Shown here: in pieces, positions 24,935 to 34,134 of the stretch | How positions within the stretch are numbered: position 1 is the first letter of the stretch | Layout of the letters: each line of letters begins with the position of its first letter | NCBI RefSeq assembly: GCF_024213375.1 | Contig: NZ_JANAVJ010000024.1 | Span: 1 to 64,000, forward strand | DNA length: 64,000 nt | Direction of reading: 5' to 3' | Source of the DNA: Paenibacillus sp. MZ04-78.2 | GTDB lineage: Bacteria; Bacillota; Bacilli; Paenibacillales; NBRC-103111 | Notes under the pieces: generated by a model | Seen by the model: only the letters and a program-made list of their open reading frames with translations | What the model was told of the DNA's origin: nothing | Databases searched by the model: none | Translations under genes and position numbers: made by a program

Positions 24935-26878
24935 ATGCGTCCCTTGGTCGTCCAAGGACAGCCAAAGTCATCACGGTCAAAGCTTGCCCGCATGGGATGG
25001 AACAGCTTAATCGTTGCCGCAATGATTGGAATTCCCCTGCTTCTGGTATTTGGCATGGAATTGATAGGACGGGGAACCGTACATGAGACTTGGACCTGGC
25101 TAATCGCCAATTGGAAGCTGTTCGGATTGAATGCTCTGATTGTGTTTCTGGTGTTTGCGTTAATTTACTGTATGATCGGGTCGCTGGTGCTATCTGCTGG
25201 CATGAGCGCCCTGCTGCTTTCGATTGTATCGTTGATCAGTTACTTCAAGGTAAAGCTGATCGGCGAGCCCTTCTTCCCATGGGATATTGTCTTGAGCAAG
25301 GAGAGCATGAACATCCTGCCGCTGGTTACGACTCATGCTGCGCTTGTGCGGATCGGGGTGGTCTTCGCCGTCGTGGCCGTGATCTTCCTGTCCCGCCTGT
25401 GGCTGCCGCGGCTGTCGCTGCGGCCTGTAACCCGGGTAGTTCTCGGCGCGCTGTGCGTCTTTGCTTTGTACAGCTTCGGCGTGAAGGCTCCGTGGACCGG
25501 AAAGCTGCTGGACCGGGCGGGAGTGAACGAGATCGTCTGGAACCAGCAGGAAAACTACGGAATGAACGGGTTGTCCCTGGCGTTCACCATGAACGTAAAA
25601 AATACGATCATACCGAAGCCGCCCGGCTACAGCGAGCCTACGATGGCCAGCTTGGCGGAAAGCCTCAACGAAATGGTCGGAACGCCGACGGTGAACGCCG
25701 CGAGCGGAGTCAAGCCGAACGTCATTTTTATAATGAACGAGGCGTTCTGGGACCCGACCTTGCTGCCGAACGTCACCTTCAGCGAAGATCCGGTACCTAC
25801 GGTACACCGGCTTGAGCAGGAGAGCACGTCAGGCTATCTGCTTTCGCCGCAGTTCGGCGGCGGTACGAGCAATGTGGAATTTGAGGTGCTGACCGGGCAG
25901 TCCATGAGCTTTTTGCCGGCCGGGTCGGTGCCGTATCAGCAGTACATCAGCAAGCCGATTCCGAGCATGGCCAGCTATTTCAAGGGCCTCGGCTATAAGA
26001 GCGCGGCCATTCATTCGTACGAAGGCTGGTTCTGGAACCGGGAGAACGTCTACAAGCATATGGGCTTCGACAGCTTCCTGAGCAAGGACGGCTTCCAGAA
26101 TCCCGAATACCACGGCGCTTTCATCGCGGACGACGAGGTGTCCAAGAGCATCATCAAGGAAGTGGAGGCCAACGACAACCCGACGTTCATCTATGCGGTC
26201 ACGATGCAGAATCACGGCCCTTACGACGATCACCGTTACGGCAGCGACAATCCCATCAAGGTTCAAGGGACGCTTGACGATACGGCTCGCGATACGCTGG
26301 AAACGTACGCGCATGGCGCGCGCGATGCGGACCGCAGCCTGCAACTGTTGATCGATCATTTCGAAAAGTCCGACGAGCCGACGATTATCGTGTTCTATGG
26401 CGACCATATGCCGATGCTGGGGTACGATTACGACGTGTACGTGCAGTCCGGGTTCATTTCTACGGCCAAATCGGATCAATGGTCGCTGGAGGAGCTGAAA
26501 AAGATGCGTAGCGTGCCTTTTGTGATGTGGTCCAACTTGGACATGGCGAAGGAGCAGGTGCCGGTGCTGAGCAACTCGTTCCTGAGCGCCTACGTGCTGG
26601 ACCGGCTGCAGATGGAGAAGCCGGCCGCGCTGGCGTACAATGCCGAGCTGTCCAAGAAGATTCCGGGCCTGCTGCGCAATCTCGTCATCGATTCGGACGG
26701 ACAGATGTTTACGTCGGTACCGGCCTCGGTCGCTGCCGATGTGGAGAAGTACCGGGAGCTTCAATATGATGAATTGTTCGGAAAGCAATATCTCGCCAAA
26801 TATACCGGAGCCGCTTCTACCGCCGGGGCAGCAGAGCCGGACGGTGGGGGAGCCGGGCCGAATGCCAAGAGGCATTAG
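24935..26878 (+). CDS. LtaS-like sulfatase-fold phosphoglycerol transferase
   Basis: The 647-residue product has five membrane segments in the first 190 residues followed by an extracellular sulfatase-type domain (about 255-560). Matches to LtaS are MNEAFWD (metal-binding Glu), GGGTSNVEFE (nucleophile Thr), the substrate pocket around AIHSYEGWFWNR and FYGDHMP near the end (Asp-His metal ligands). It belongs to the group that makes or primes lipoteichoic acid with phosphatidylglycerol as donor. The C-terminal 25 residues are Ala/Gly-rich. It is a single-gene unit with its own terminator. Confidence 0.88.
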   Translation: MRPLVVQGQPKSSRSKLARMGWNSLIVAAMIGIPLLLVFGMELIGRGTVHETWTWLIANWKLFGLNALIVFLVFALIYCMIGSLVLSAGMSALLLSIVSLISYFKVKLIGEPFFPWDIVLSKESMNILPLVTTHAALVRIGVVFAVVAVIFLSRLWLPRLSLRPVTRVVLGALCVFALYSFGVKAPWTGKLLDRAGVNEIVWNQQENYGMNGLSLAFTMNVKNTIIPKPPGYSEPTMASLAESLNEMVGTPTVNAASGVKPNVIFIMNEAFWDPTLLPNVTFSEDPVPTVHRLEQESTSGYLLSPQFGGGTSNVEFEVLTGQSMSFLPAGSVPYQQYISKPIPSMASYFKGLGYKSAAIHSYEGWFWNRENVYKHMGFDSFLSKDGFQNPEYHGAFIADDEVSKSIIKEVEANDNPTFIYAVTMQNHGPYDDHRYGSDNPIKVQGTLDDTARDTLETYAHGARDADRSLQLLIDHFEKSDEPTIIVFYGDHMPMLGYDYDVYVQSGFISTAKSDQWSLEELKKMRSVPFVMWSNLDMAKEQVPVLSNSFLSAYVLDRLQMEKPAALAYNAELSKKIPGLLRNLVIDSDGQMFTSVPASVAADVEKYRELQYDELFGKQYLAKYTGAASTAGAAEPDGGGAGPNAKRH

Positions 26879-26910
26879 CGTCTGATAGGAAATGGCTCGC
26901 AGCAGCGAAC

Positions 26911-26943
26911 AGACGGTTGGACACTGGTCCAGCCGTCTTTTTT
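26911..26943 (+). terminator. Terminator of the LtaS-like gene
   Basis: AGACGG-TTGGAC pairs with GTCCAG-CCGTCT, followed by six T residues. Confidence 0.8.
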
Positions 26944-27164
26944 GCGCTTTTTTTGCTTTGGCGGGCAAACGACTGCCTTTCCGCGTATACATTATGGAAT
27001 CGATGCTGAAAGCACAAGCCACCCCGCGGCCGACGGGAAGCTCAGGTCTGAGAATCTCAGCGGAGACGCCCCTTTTCCTTTGCAAAAGGAATATGCTACA
27101 ATTTGCTCAACGACCTATGATGTTATTTTTCATGACATAGGAGAGCAAAGTAGCGGGGGGATTC

Positions 27165-28484
27165 ATGATGGACTTGCGTAAACTGCGTTTGGACGAACCG
27201 GTGGCCGGGACGTTCAGCGAAGAACGGGACGAATACGAGCGGGATTATGCACGGCTCATCCAATCCCCGGCTTTTCGGCGGCTACAGGGCAAATCGCAGG
27301 TATTCGGCGCCGGGTCCGGCGACTACTATCGGACAAGACTGACACATTCGATCGAGGTGTCGCAAATTGCCCGCGAGACGGCGCGGCGGCTTGGCGAGCA
27401 TTACGAGTTTTTGGGGCGGAAGGAGCATCCCGGCTTGATACTGGACCCGGCTGTCGTGGAATGCGCTGCGCTCGCGCATGATCTCGGACATCCGCCGTTC
27501 GGGCACAAAGGAGAAGAAGTGCTGGACCGGCTGCTGGCCGAAGAGCACGGCTTGGCTTACGAAGGCAACGCGCAAAATTTCCGCCTGCTGATGTTTCTGG
27601 AGAAGCGTGCCGGCAGCGGCAGCGGCTTGGATTTAACCGCGGCGGTGCTGCTTGGGATTAATAAATACCCGTATAATTTGGACACGCCCGGACGGATTAA
27701 GGGTGTGTATCCGATGGAATGGGAAGGCATCAGCTACCTTCGCGACAAATGGAACATGCCGGCAGGCTGCTCGACGCTGGAGGCGCAGCTGATGGATTTG
27801 AGCGACGATATCGCCTATTCGACGCACGATATCGAGGACGGCATCCGCGCGGGCAAAATTCAGATGAACCGGACCTTTTTCGAGGACGACCGGTTGGCTA
27901 TGCATCTGGTGGAAGAGATTGAAGGCGATCAGGGGAACCTGGAGGTTGGCTGGGACCAGGTCGATATCAAGGCGATGGTCAAGCGCGTACTGGCTTCGTA
28001 TCTGGAGCAGTGGGAGGAAATCTACGCCGAGTGCGACAACGAGGCCTCGCGGACCCGCAGAGAGATGAAAGCCCGCTGGGTGAGCGCTTTTGCCGGGCGG
28101 GTCGGCATGATCGACGATCCGAAGAAAGGCTGGAAGCGGGTCACGTTCGTTCGCGACGGACAGCAGGATTTGGAACTGCTGCGGACGATGGAAATTTTGA
28201 AAAAGCTCGCTTGGGTGACGCTGATCAAAGACTTCCGCGTGCAGCGGCTCCAGAAGCGCAGCGAAATTATGATCCGGCGGCTATGGGACAGCTTCAAGGT
28301 GCCTGAGGAAGGGCGTTTGATCATTCCGCCTGACTGGATGGAAAATTACGAACGGCATAAAAACCGCTGGACATGGCCGCGCTTCGTGGCCGACTATCTC
28401 TCCGGCATGACGGACGCCTACGCAGAGAAGGTATACGCCGAGCTGTTCGCAAGCAAATCCGGCTCGATCTACGAGATGGATTAA
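27165..28484 (+). CDS. dGTPase-like HD-domain phosphohydrolase
   Basis: The 439-residue product has the HD-domain metal site (THSIEVSQIARE, AHDLGHPPFGHKGE and DDIAYSTHDIEDG) and the N-terminal RRLQGKSQVFG of deoxyguanosinetriphosphate triphosphohydrolase-like proteins. It likely removes triphosphate from dNTPs. The start codon follows GGGGGG. An imperfect inverted repeat (CCTATG at 27114 and CATAGG at 27136) lies in the leader and may be regulatory. Confidence 0.9.
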   Translation: MMDLRKLRLDEPVAGTFSEERDEYERDYARLIQSPAFRRLQGKSQVFGAGSGDYYRTRLTHSIEVSQIARETARRLGEHYEFLGRKEHPGLILDPAVVECAALAHDLGHPPFGHKGEEVLDRLLAEEHGLAYEGNAQNFRLLMFLEKRAGSGSGLDLTAAVLLGINKYPYNLDTPGRIKGVYPMEWEGISYLRDKWNMPAGCSTLEAQLMDLSDDIAYSTHDIEDGIRAGKIQMNRTFFEDDRLAMHLVEEIEGDQGNLEVGWDQVDIKAMVKRVLASYLEQWEEIYAECDNEASRTRREMKARWVSAFAGRVGMIDDPKKGWKRVTFVRDGQQDLELLRTMEILKKLAWVTLIKDFRVQRLQKRSEIMIRRLWDSFKVPEEGRLIIPPDWMENYERHKNRWTWPRFVADYLSGMTDAYAEKVYAELFASKSGSIYEMD

Positions 28485-28571
28485 GGCTTTTGGGGTCTGA
28501 TCCTTGCCCTCCCCGGCATATACTGGGAGCGAGCGCTAATCGCATCTCTGACGAGGAGGTGACCGATCCCC

Positions 28572-29405
28572 ATGATCGTTATTGCGGACGGCCAAACGTC
28601 GGTCGATATATCCGGCTGGGAACCGCCCGAGAGGGACATCTACGAGGAGAAACACAGGGACCCCACGACGTACCAATATGATTCGGAAGGAGCGCTGCGC
28701 TTCGAGCTCAGGCTGCGGACGGCGATTGTCCAAGCGGCCAGAGATATGCAGAACAGCGCTGCGTCGTTCTCTTCCTTCAAGAAATCGCGCTGCAACGCAG
28801 CCTATTGGACCCGTACGGAGGATGGCGGATTTAAGATGAGGCGAGACGTACAGCCCGCTGCGGCGATCCGGGATATTTTCTCGCACGGCCGGGCCTATGC
28901 GTTCGAATGCGCCACCGCCATCATTATCGTGCTGTACAAAGCGGTGCTGGAGACGATCGGAGATCAGAAGTTCAACCGGCTGTTCACCGACCTGTATTTG
29001 TACTCGTGGGAGGTAGACAGCGACCTGCGGCTGATTACGATTGCCGAGAAAATGCCGACATATCCGGGAGATATCCTGTATTTCAAAAACCCCGACGTCG
29101 ATCCGGCATGGATGGAGTGGCAGGGGGAAAACGTGGTGAAGCTTGGGCACGACAACTATTTCGGCCATGGGATCGGCATTACGAATGCCGCCGGTATCAT
29201 TGCCAAGCTCAATAAGCAACGCAAGCCTGGCGCCACAAAGTCCGCTTACATGATCGATCAGGTGACGTACCCGAATTTTGTTTATTTGTACGAGGCGTCG
29301 TCGTCCCGGGTTCCGATCTCCCAGACGGCGCTTGCTTGGCTGCCGCCGGAAGCGCGTGGCCGGATTATCGTCAAAATCGGCGGGAGGACCAACATTTACG
29401 CTTAA
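28572..29405 (+). CDS. tgl: Spore-coat protein-glutamine gamma-glutamyltransferase
   Basis: The 277-residue product matches Bacillus Tgl in length and motifs; the catalytic cysteine is Cys113 in YAFECATAII (Cys116 in B. subtilis). It cross-links coat proteins through Gln-Lys isopeptide bonds during spore maturation. The start follows GAGGAGGTG. A CATATACTG at 28517 is close to the SigK/SigE -10 pattern (CATAnnnTA), in line with mother-cell expression, but no -35 is convincing. Confidence 0.93.
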   Translation: MIVIADGQTSVDISGWEPPERDIYEEKHRDPTTYQYDSEGALRFELRLRTAIVQAARDMQNSAASFSSFKKSRCNAAYWTRTEDGGFKMRRDVQPAAAIRDIFSHGRAYAFECATAIIIVLYKAVLETIGDQKFNRLFTDLYLYSWEVDSDLRLITIAEKMPTYPGDILYFKNPDVDPAWMEWQGENVVKLGHDNYFGHGIGITNAAGIIAKLNKQRKPGATKSAYMIDQVTYPNFVYLYEASSSRVPISQTALAWLPPEARGRIIVKIGGRTNIYA

Positions 29406-29416
29406 GGCACGGCTTG

Positions 29417-29461
29417 AAGGGATCTTTCGGCACGCGATATCGCGCACGGAGATCCCTTTTT
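29417..29461. terminator. Terminator after tgl
   Basis: AAGGGATCT pairs with AGATCCCTT and is followed by T residues. It lies between two convergent genes. Confidence 0.7.
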
Positions 29462-29490
29462 GCTGCATGGAATAAGCGTCAGCACCCGGT

Positions 29491-30441
29491 TCATTGACCG
29501 TACATTTGACGGATCGCTTCTGCCAACCGGAGGATGCCTGCGCGCAGCTCTTCCGGCTCCAGCACCCGTAGCCCGCCGCCGTATCCCGGAATGATCCGCA
29601 GCGCGTACTCCGCCGTTTGGAAATCGGCGGTAAGCTCGGTCAGGCCGTCGGCAGCCGGGCGGGTTTCGCGGATTTTGACGAAGTGCTCCTCCTGCAGGAG
29701 AGCAAGAGTAGAAGCATCCGCTTGCAGCCTCACGAGATAGCTGGGCAGCCGGGACTTGAAGTCGGCCGTCGACTGCTCCCAGTAACGGGCCAGATCGAAA
29801 TTTGCCGGACGCTCGAACCGCTCCGGCCGTATAACTGCGCTGCGTATCCGGGAAACCCTGTAGGTGCGCATCTGGCCGTCTACGAACCCGATCAAGTACC
29901 ATGCGTTTCCTTTGACGACCAGCCCAAGCGGGCCGAGCTCGCGCTCGACAACCTCGTCGCCACGCCCGTAGCGAATAGCAAGCAGCCGTTCCTCCCACAC
30001 CGCCTCCTGCACGACGGGCAGGCAAGATAGCTCCTCCGCGGGTCCGTACCACCCGGCTCCGTCCACGTGGATGCGTTCGCGGACCGCCTCCGCATTCCGC
30101 CGCAGGGAGGGGGGCAGGGCGGCAAGCAGCTTCAACAAGGCCGCTTCGAAAGCCTCGCGCCAGCCTAAATCGCGCATCATGCCGGAAGCATGGGCGAGCA
30201 GGAGGGAGCGGATTTCATCGATTTTAAGTCCCGTGAGCTGGGAGCGGTAGCCTTCCGGCAGCACCCAGCCGCCGCCGGAACCCCGCTCGGCATAGAGCGG
30301 AATGCCGGAACTGCTGAGCGCCTCCATGTCGCGGAAGATGGTCCGCTCCGATACCTCCAGTCGCTCGGCCAACTCCCGCGAGGTCATTCGGCCGCGATTC
30401 TGAAGCAGCAATAAAATCGATAAAAGTCGGTCAGCACGCAT
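29491..30441 (-). CDS. YafY-type HTH and WYL-domain regulator
   Basis: The 316-residue product has an N-terminal DeoR-like winged helix (MTSRELAERLEVSERTIFRD at 19-38) and a WYL domain (about 140-220; WYLIGFVDGQMRTYRVSRI). WYL domains sense ligands or nucleic acids. It stands alone between the convergent tgl gene and the SDR gene, and I see no obvious target. Confidence 0.88.
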   Translation of the reverse strand: MRADRLLSILLLLQNRGRMTSRELAERLEVSERTIFRDMEALSSSGIPLYAERGSGGGWVLPEGYRSQLTGLKIDEIRSLLLAHASGMMRDLGWREAFEAALLKLLAALPPSLRRNAEAVRERIHVDGAGWYGPAEELSCLPVVQEAVWEERLLAIRYGRGDEVVERELGPLGLVVKGNAWYLIGFVDGQMRTYRVSRIRSAVIRPERFERPANFDLARYWEQSTADFKSRLPSYLVRLQADASTLALLQEEHFVKIRETRPAADGLTELTADFQTAEYALRIIPGYGGGLRVLEPEELRAGILRLAEAIRQMYGQ

Positions 30442-30576
30442 GATAATCGCCCCTTGTATTTTTAAGATCCGCTTCGTCGTCTGATCTTCTCATTGTATCA
30501 CAGCAATATGACAAGGGTTGACATATTAGGGCTTGGGGGGAGGTCATCTCTGTAGTCCCTTTTTGGCGTTGCCGCG

Positions 30577-31482
30577 TCAGGAGGTGATGAACGAGCCTCC
30601 GTTCACATGCAGCGTCTCGCCGGTGACGTACCTCGAATCGTCGCTTGCGAGGTATACGTAGGCCGGCGCCAGCTCGAACGGCTGGGCGGCCCGGCCCATC
30701 GGCGTGTCCGTGCCGAACGTCTTCACCTGCTCGGCGGGAAAGCTGGAGACCGTCAGCGGGGTCCAGACGGGACCGGGAGCTACGCTATTCACCCGGATGC
30801 CTTGCTCGACCAGCGAGAGAGCCAGCGACCGGGTAAAGGTGACGATGGCTCCTTTGGTAGACGAATAGTCGATCAATTGCGGGTTGCCGCGGTAGGCGGT
30901 GACGGAGGCCGTATTAATGATGGAGTCGCCCGCCTTCATATAGGGCAGAGCGGCTTGAGTGACGAAAAAGAACGAGAATATATTCGTTCGGAACGTCTCG
31001 ATCAGCTGGTCCTCCGAAATATCCAGGAGGCTCCACTGCGGGTATTGAACGCCCAGATTGTTGACCAGCACGTCCAGTTTGCCAAACACGGCGAGCGTTT
31101 GCGCGACGACGCCCGTGCAAGAAGCTTTGTCCCGCAGGTCTGCCGGCATCGTCAGGCAGCGGCGGCCAAGCTGCTCGATATGCTGTTTCGTTTCGGCCGC
31201 GTCCGGATGCTCATATAAGTAGGCGATGGCGACGTCGGCCCCTTCTTTGGCAAAGGCGACGGCCGTCGCGCGTCCGATTCCGCTGTCTCCGCCCGTAATC
31301 AGGGCTACTTTGCCAAGGAGCTTGCCGCTGCCGACATAGGCGGGATTGTCGAAGATTGGCTGCGGGTTCATCAAATATTCGAGTCCGGGCTGCCGCTCTT
31401 GATGCTGGGGCGGGAACGCAATCGGCTTTTCGCGGCATTCCGTTTCCATCGCATAATAAGGGTATTCAGGGTAAGGCTTCAT
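30577..31482 (-). CDS. SDR family oxidoreductase, YhdF/general-stress type
   Basis: The 301-residue product has a roughly 50-residue N-terminal extension (PQHQERQPGLEYLMNPQP) found in the Gram-positive general-stress SDR group. The Rossmann motif ITGGDSGIGRATA and the catalytic YSSTK follow. It is NAD(P)-dependent; the substrate is unknown, though relatives are annotated as glucose-1-dehydrogenase-like. The ribosome binding site is GGAGG. Confidence 0.9.
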   Translation of the reverse strand: MKPYPEYPYYAMETECREKPIAFPPQHQERQPGLEYLMNPQPIFDNPAYVGSGKLLGKVALITGGDSGIGRATAVAFAKEGADVAIAYLYEHPDAAETKQHIEQLGRRCLTMPADLRDKASCTGVVAQTLAVFGKLDVLVNNLGVQYPQWSLLDISEDQLIETFRTNIFSFFFVTQAALPYMKAGDSIINTASVTAYRGNPQLIDYSSTKGAIVTFTRSLALSLVEQGIRVNSVAPGPVWTPLTVSSFPAEQVKTFGTDTPMGRAAQPFELAPAYVYLASDDSRYVTGETLHVNGGSFITS

Positions 31483-31611
31483 AAAGAACCTCCGATCAAA
31501 CGTTACTATGGGCTTTTGCCGATAGTGTATTCTCGTTGGGCGCCAAGGGTGCGCTCAGGAGTTACGTCCGGGTCATTCTCGTACTTTCCTTCCTCCAATC
31601 TAAGCACAAAC

Positions 31612-31639
31612 AAAAAAAACGCCCCCTCGGTGGGGGCGT
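31612..31639 (-). terminator. Terminator of the diguanylate cyclase gene
   Basis: ACGCCCCC pairs with GGGGGCGT across a 5-nt loop; the minus strand then reads TTTTTTT (31612-31618). Confidence 0.85.
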
Positions 31640-31689
31640 CGGACTATTCCGGATGAACGATAGGCCAGCCATTATATTTCGTGCCGGAC

Positions 31690-32697
31690 TTAGGCTCCCT
31701 TGCCTCTGGATATGCTCTTGGGCAAGCCTTTGCCCGTACCGCGCGACAGGTTCAAAAAAAAATGGCTCATTCCTTCGCGATACGTGCAGAACCGGTTTCT
31801 TCCCGACAATTTGGCACGGTACATGGCGGCATCCGCCTTTTTCAGCATGACGTTGCAGCTGGACCCGGGATCGGAGCAGAAGCAGATACCGATGCTGCCG
31901 GATACATAGAGCACATTTCCTGCCAAGCGGTAAGGCACCTTGATGGTTTCGAGCATGTCGCGAGCCATTTTTTTGGCCGACGCCTCGCTGCTTTGGAGAG
32001 CGACCAGCAGAAATTCGTCCCCGCCGAGCCGGAATATATGCTGATGCTTGTTCTGGAACGTTTTTAAACGCTGTCCCGCTTCCCCGATCAGCAAATCCCC
32101 GATGTCGTGTCCGAGCGTATCGTTGACGGACTTGAACCCGTCCAAATCCAAAAACAAGAACGCCGTATTCCGGTTTACGGCGTTTTTCTCGGCATAGCGG
32201 TCCCACGCGTTCCGGTTGAGCAAACCGGTCAGAGGATCGGTATACGCCAACTTTTCGAGTGCTTGTCGCTGGAGGCGCATCGCTTGCCAAACAACGATAT
32301 ACACAAGACACATCGCGGCAAGAACGCCGAACAGCAAAAACAAATCTACCGGGCGAAGAACGGAGTGGACGAGGGAGGATCTGTCGTTATCCGGAGCGAT
32401 GACGGCTTCGCTGCCTGTTATATACATCGTTGCCATCCCGATCATCGTGAGCAAGCCGCCGCCCGCCAGTCGAAAGCGGCTTTTGTTTCCGAACAGAGCC
32501 AGATGAAAGATAAGGAACGTCGTCATGATGCCAGCAAGTAAAGAAATGAAGGTTAGAGTCGTATCATAGCGCACGTTGTCGTCCAGATGAAATACAAGCA
32601 CAGCCACATACGTGGACCACACGCTCCCCGTGACGAACGAAGCCACCGCAAACCAGCGGTTTCTGATTCGTCCAAGGACGTGCGACAGGTGGAACAC
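31690..32697 (-). CDS. Membrane diguanylate cyclase with partial MHYT-like sensor
   Basis: The product is 335 residues if translation begins at the GTG 10 nt after AAAGGAG; a longer open frame upstream lacks signals. Five or so membrane segments (about 15-175) resemble the last two thirds of an MHYT sensor, but the Met-His-Tyr-Thr motifs are degraded (IGMATMYITG). A GGDEF domain follows (about 200-315) with RLGGDEFLL intact, so cyclic di-GMP synthesis is likely. The C-terminal 25 residues are basic. Confidence 0.82.
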   Translation of the reverse strand: MFHLSHVLGRIRNRWFAVASFVTGSVWSTYVAVLVFHLDDNVRYDTTLTFISLLAGIMTTFLIFHLALFGNKSRFRLAGGGLLTMIGMATMYITGSEAVIAPDNDRSSLVHSVLRPVDLFLLFGVLAAMCLVYIVVWQAMRLQRQALEKLAYTDPLTGLLNRNAWDRYAEKNAVNRNTAFLFLDLDGFKSVNDTLGHDIGDLLIGEAGQRLKTFQNKHQHIFRLGGDEFLLVALQSSEASAKKMARDMLETIKVPYRLAGNVLYVSGSIGICFCSDPGSSCNVMLKKADAAMYRAKLSGRNRFCTYREGMSHFFLNLSRGTGKGLPKSISRGKGA

Positions 32698-32888
32698 GGT
32701 GCAACAACTCCTTTCGTTTATCCGAGCTATTATAGCAAATAAATATGAACAAAATCTATACAACTCTCCCTGCCGGACGCTGCGAAGCGAGGCAGGAAAA
32801 GGAAGCACCTGCATGCTAATACTTACCGGATTCAAGATAAAGACTATATGCGTTGTCGTGTAAATCAAGGGTCATAATTTTTTGTATG

Positions 32889-32906
32889 TTACTTTAAAAA
32901 AAGTAA
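32889..32906 (+). promoter_or_regulatory. Operator-like inverted repeat before the nitroreductase
   Basis: The 18-bp sequence TTACTTT-N4-AAAGTAA is a perfect inverted repeat lying 53 nt before the nitroreductase start. TATGAT at 32918-32923 may be the -10. HxlR-family (YodB/CatR) sensors control nitroreductases from AT-rich repeats of this style in Bacillus; the regulator is not in this window. Confidence 0.45.
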
Positions 32907-32958
32907 GTTAATTGCGTTATGATACTAAATAGAGTAATACAATAAAGGAGTGGACATT

Positions 32959-33573
32959 ATGAGCCAAGTTCAACAACAAACCGCCGAGCAAGTAATCTTA
33001 TCCCGTCATTCCATCCGTCAATATCAACGGGACGTCGTCATCCCGGATGCGGAGCTGAATGAAATTTTGGAGCTGTCCGCAAACGCGCCTTCGTCTTGGA
33101 ACTTGCAGCACTGGCGTTTTCTGGTCATTCGCGAGCAGGCGAACAAAGATCGTCTTCTTCCGATCGCGTTTGGCCAACAGCAAGTATCCGACGCATCCGT
33201 GGTTGTTGTCGTGCTCGGCGACCTGCAAGCGAACTTGACCGCTCCGATCGTCTATGAAAAGGCGACGCCGGAAGTCCGCGACATGATGCTCGGTCAAATT
33301 AACGGTGCCTACGCGAACAATCCGACGGTAGCCCGCGACGAAGCGATCCGCAACGCCTCGCTGGCCGCTATGCAGCTTATGCTGGCAGCGCGCGCGAAAG
33401 GCTACGACACCGTTCCGATGGGCGGCTACAATCCGGCTGCTTTGATCCAAGAGTTCAACATCCCGGAACGCTATATTCCGGTTATGCTTCTCCCGATCGG
33501 GAAAGCGGCTAGCCCGGCACGCGCGACAGAACGTCTGCCGCTCGGCGACACTGTCATTCACGAGTCGTTCTAA
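32959..33573 (+). CDS. Nitroreductase family protein (FMN)
   Basis: The product is 204 residues; the ATG 8 nt after AAGGAG is chosen over a GTG three codons earlier. The typical FMN-binding start RHSIRQYQRD, the APSSWNLQHWRF substrate loop and the C-terminal VMLLPIGKA are present. It reduces nitro or quinone compounds with NAD(P)H in the cytoplasm. It is a single-gene unit with its own inverted repeat and terminator. Confidence 0.92.
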   Translation: MSQVQQQTAEQVILSRHSIRQYQRDVVIPDAELNEILELSANAPSSWNLQHWRFLVIREQANKDRLLPIAFGQQQVSDASVVVVVLGDLQANLTAPIVYEKATPEVRDMMLGQINGAYANNPTVARDEAIRNASLAAMQLMLAARAKGYDTVPMGGYNPAALIQEFNIPERYIPVMLLPIGKAASPARATERLPLGDTVIHESF

Positions 33574-33598
33574 TTCGGCAACACCGATATCGACAAAA

Positions 33599-33652
33599 TA
33601 CCCCCGGCAGCGCTCCCTCTTCACAGGGAGTAAAGGCTCCGGGGTTATTTTT
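33599..33652 (+). terminator. Terminator of the nitroreductase gene
   Basis: ACCCCCGG pairs with CCGGGGT with an inner CTCCC/GGGAG stem, followed by TATTTTT. Confidence 0.75.
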
Positions 33653-33672
33653 CATGTTAGGCATCAGTCAAG

Positions 33673-34017
33673 TCACTTATCCGCATACCAGCGGTTATAC
33701 TGTTCGTGCAGGTTCTCGCGGGACAAGCGGCTGCGGTGCAGGGACAGGCTTGGGGCTTGGCGGTTCAGCTCCGCGATCTGCTTGTTCGCATCCTCGATCA
33801 GCGCGTCGATTTCCGGGTCGAAGGAGCTTTTGGCCAACTGATTCATCGCTTTCTCCATCAGTGAGCCGATTTCCTTCCGCAGCATGACCCACGGGTGTTC
33901 GACCTTGGCTTGCTTCCGTAGCCAAGGAATCGTTCGTTTCCTGCGGCTCCCGGTAACCAAGTCCGAATAGTCATTGACCCAGAGAGCGGTTGCTGCTTTC
34001 ATGGCAGAAGAAAGCAT
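33673..34017 (-). CDS. Unknown small helical protein
   Basis: The product is about 114 residues if it begins at the ATG 8-10 nt after AAAGGG (an ATG 9 nt earlier is possible). It is mostly helical by composition, with a basic first half (GSRRKRTIPWLRKQAK) and an amphipathic central helix (EKAMNQLAKSSFDPEIDALI). No signal peptide, no family recognised. It is divergent from the YheC/D gene, so a sporulation link is possible but unproven. Confidence 0.5.
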   Translation of the reverse strand: MLSSAMKAATALWVNDYSDLVTGSRRKRTIPWLRKQAKVEHPWVMLRKEIGSLMEKAMNQLAKSSFDPEIDALIEDANKQIAELNRQAPSLSLHRSRLSRENLHEQYNRWYADK

Positions 34018-34099
34018 GTTCGTCATCCCTTTGCAAAACTTATTGCCGCCCGAACTGAAAAGGTGATGCATGCGCCTGTTCCCAAAGCCGCGCAGCGCA

Positions 34100-34108
34100 C
34101 ATACAATA
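34100..34108 (+). promoter_or_regulatory. SigE-like -10 before the YheC/D gene
   Basis: CATACAATA matches the SigE -10 core CATACAnT and lies 27 nt before the start codon. No good -35 is visible at the right distance. Confidence 0.3.
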
Positions 34109-34134
34109 CCATGGCTTAAATGGGAGGTGATCGA

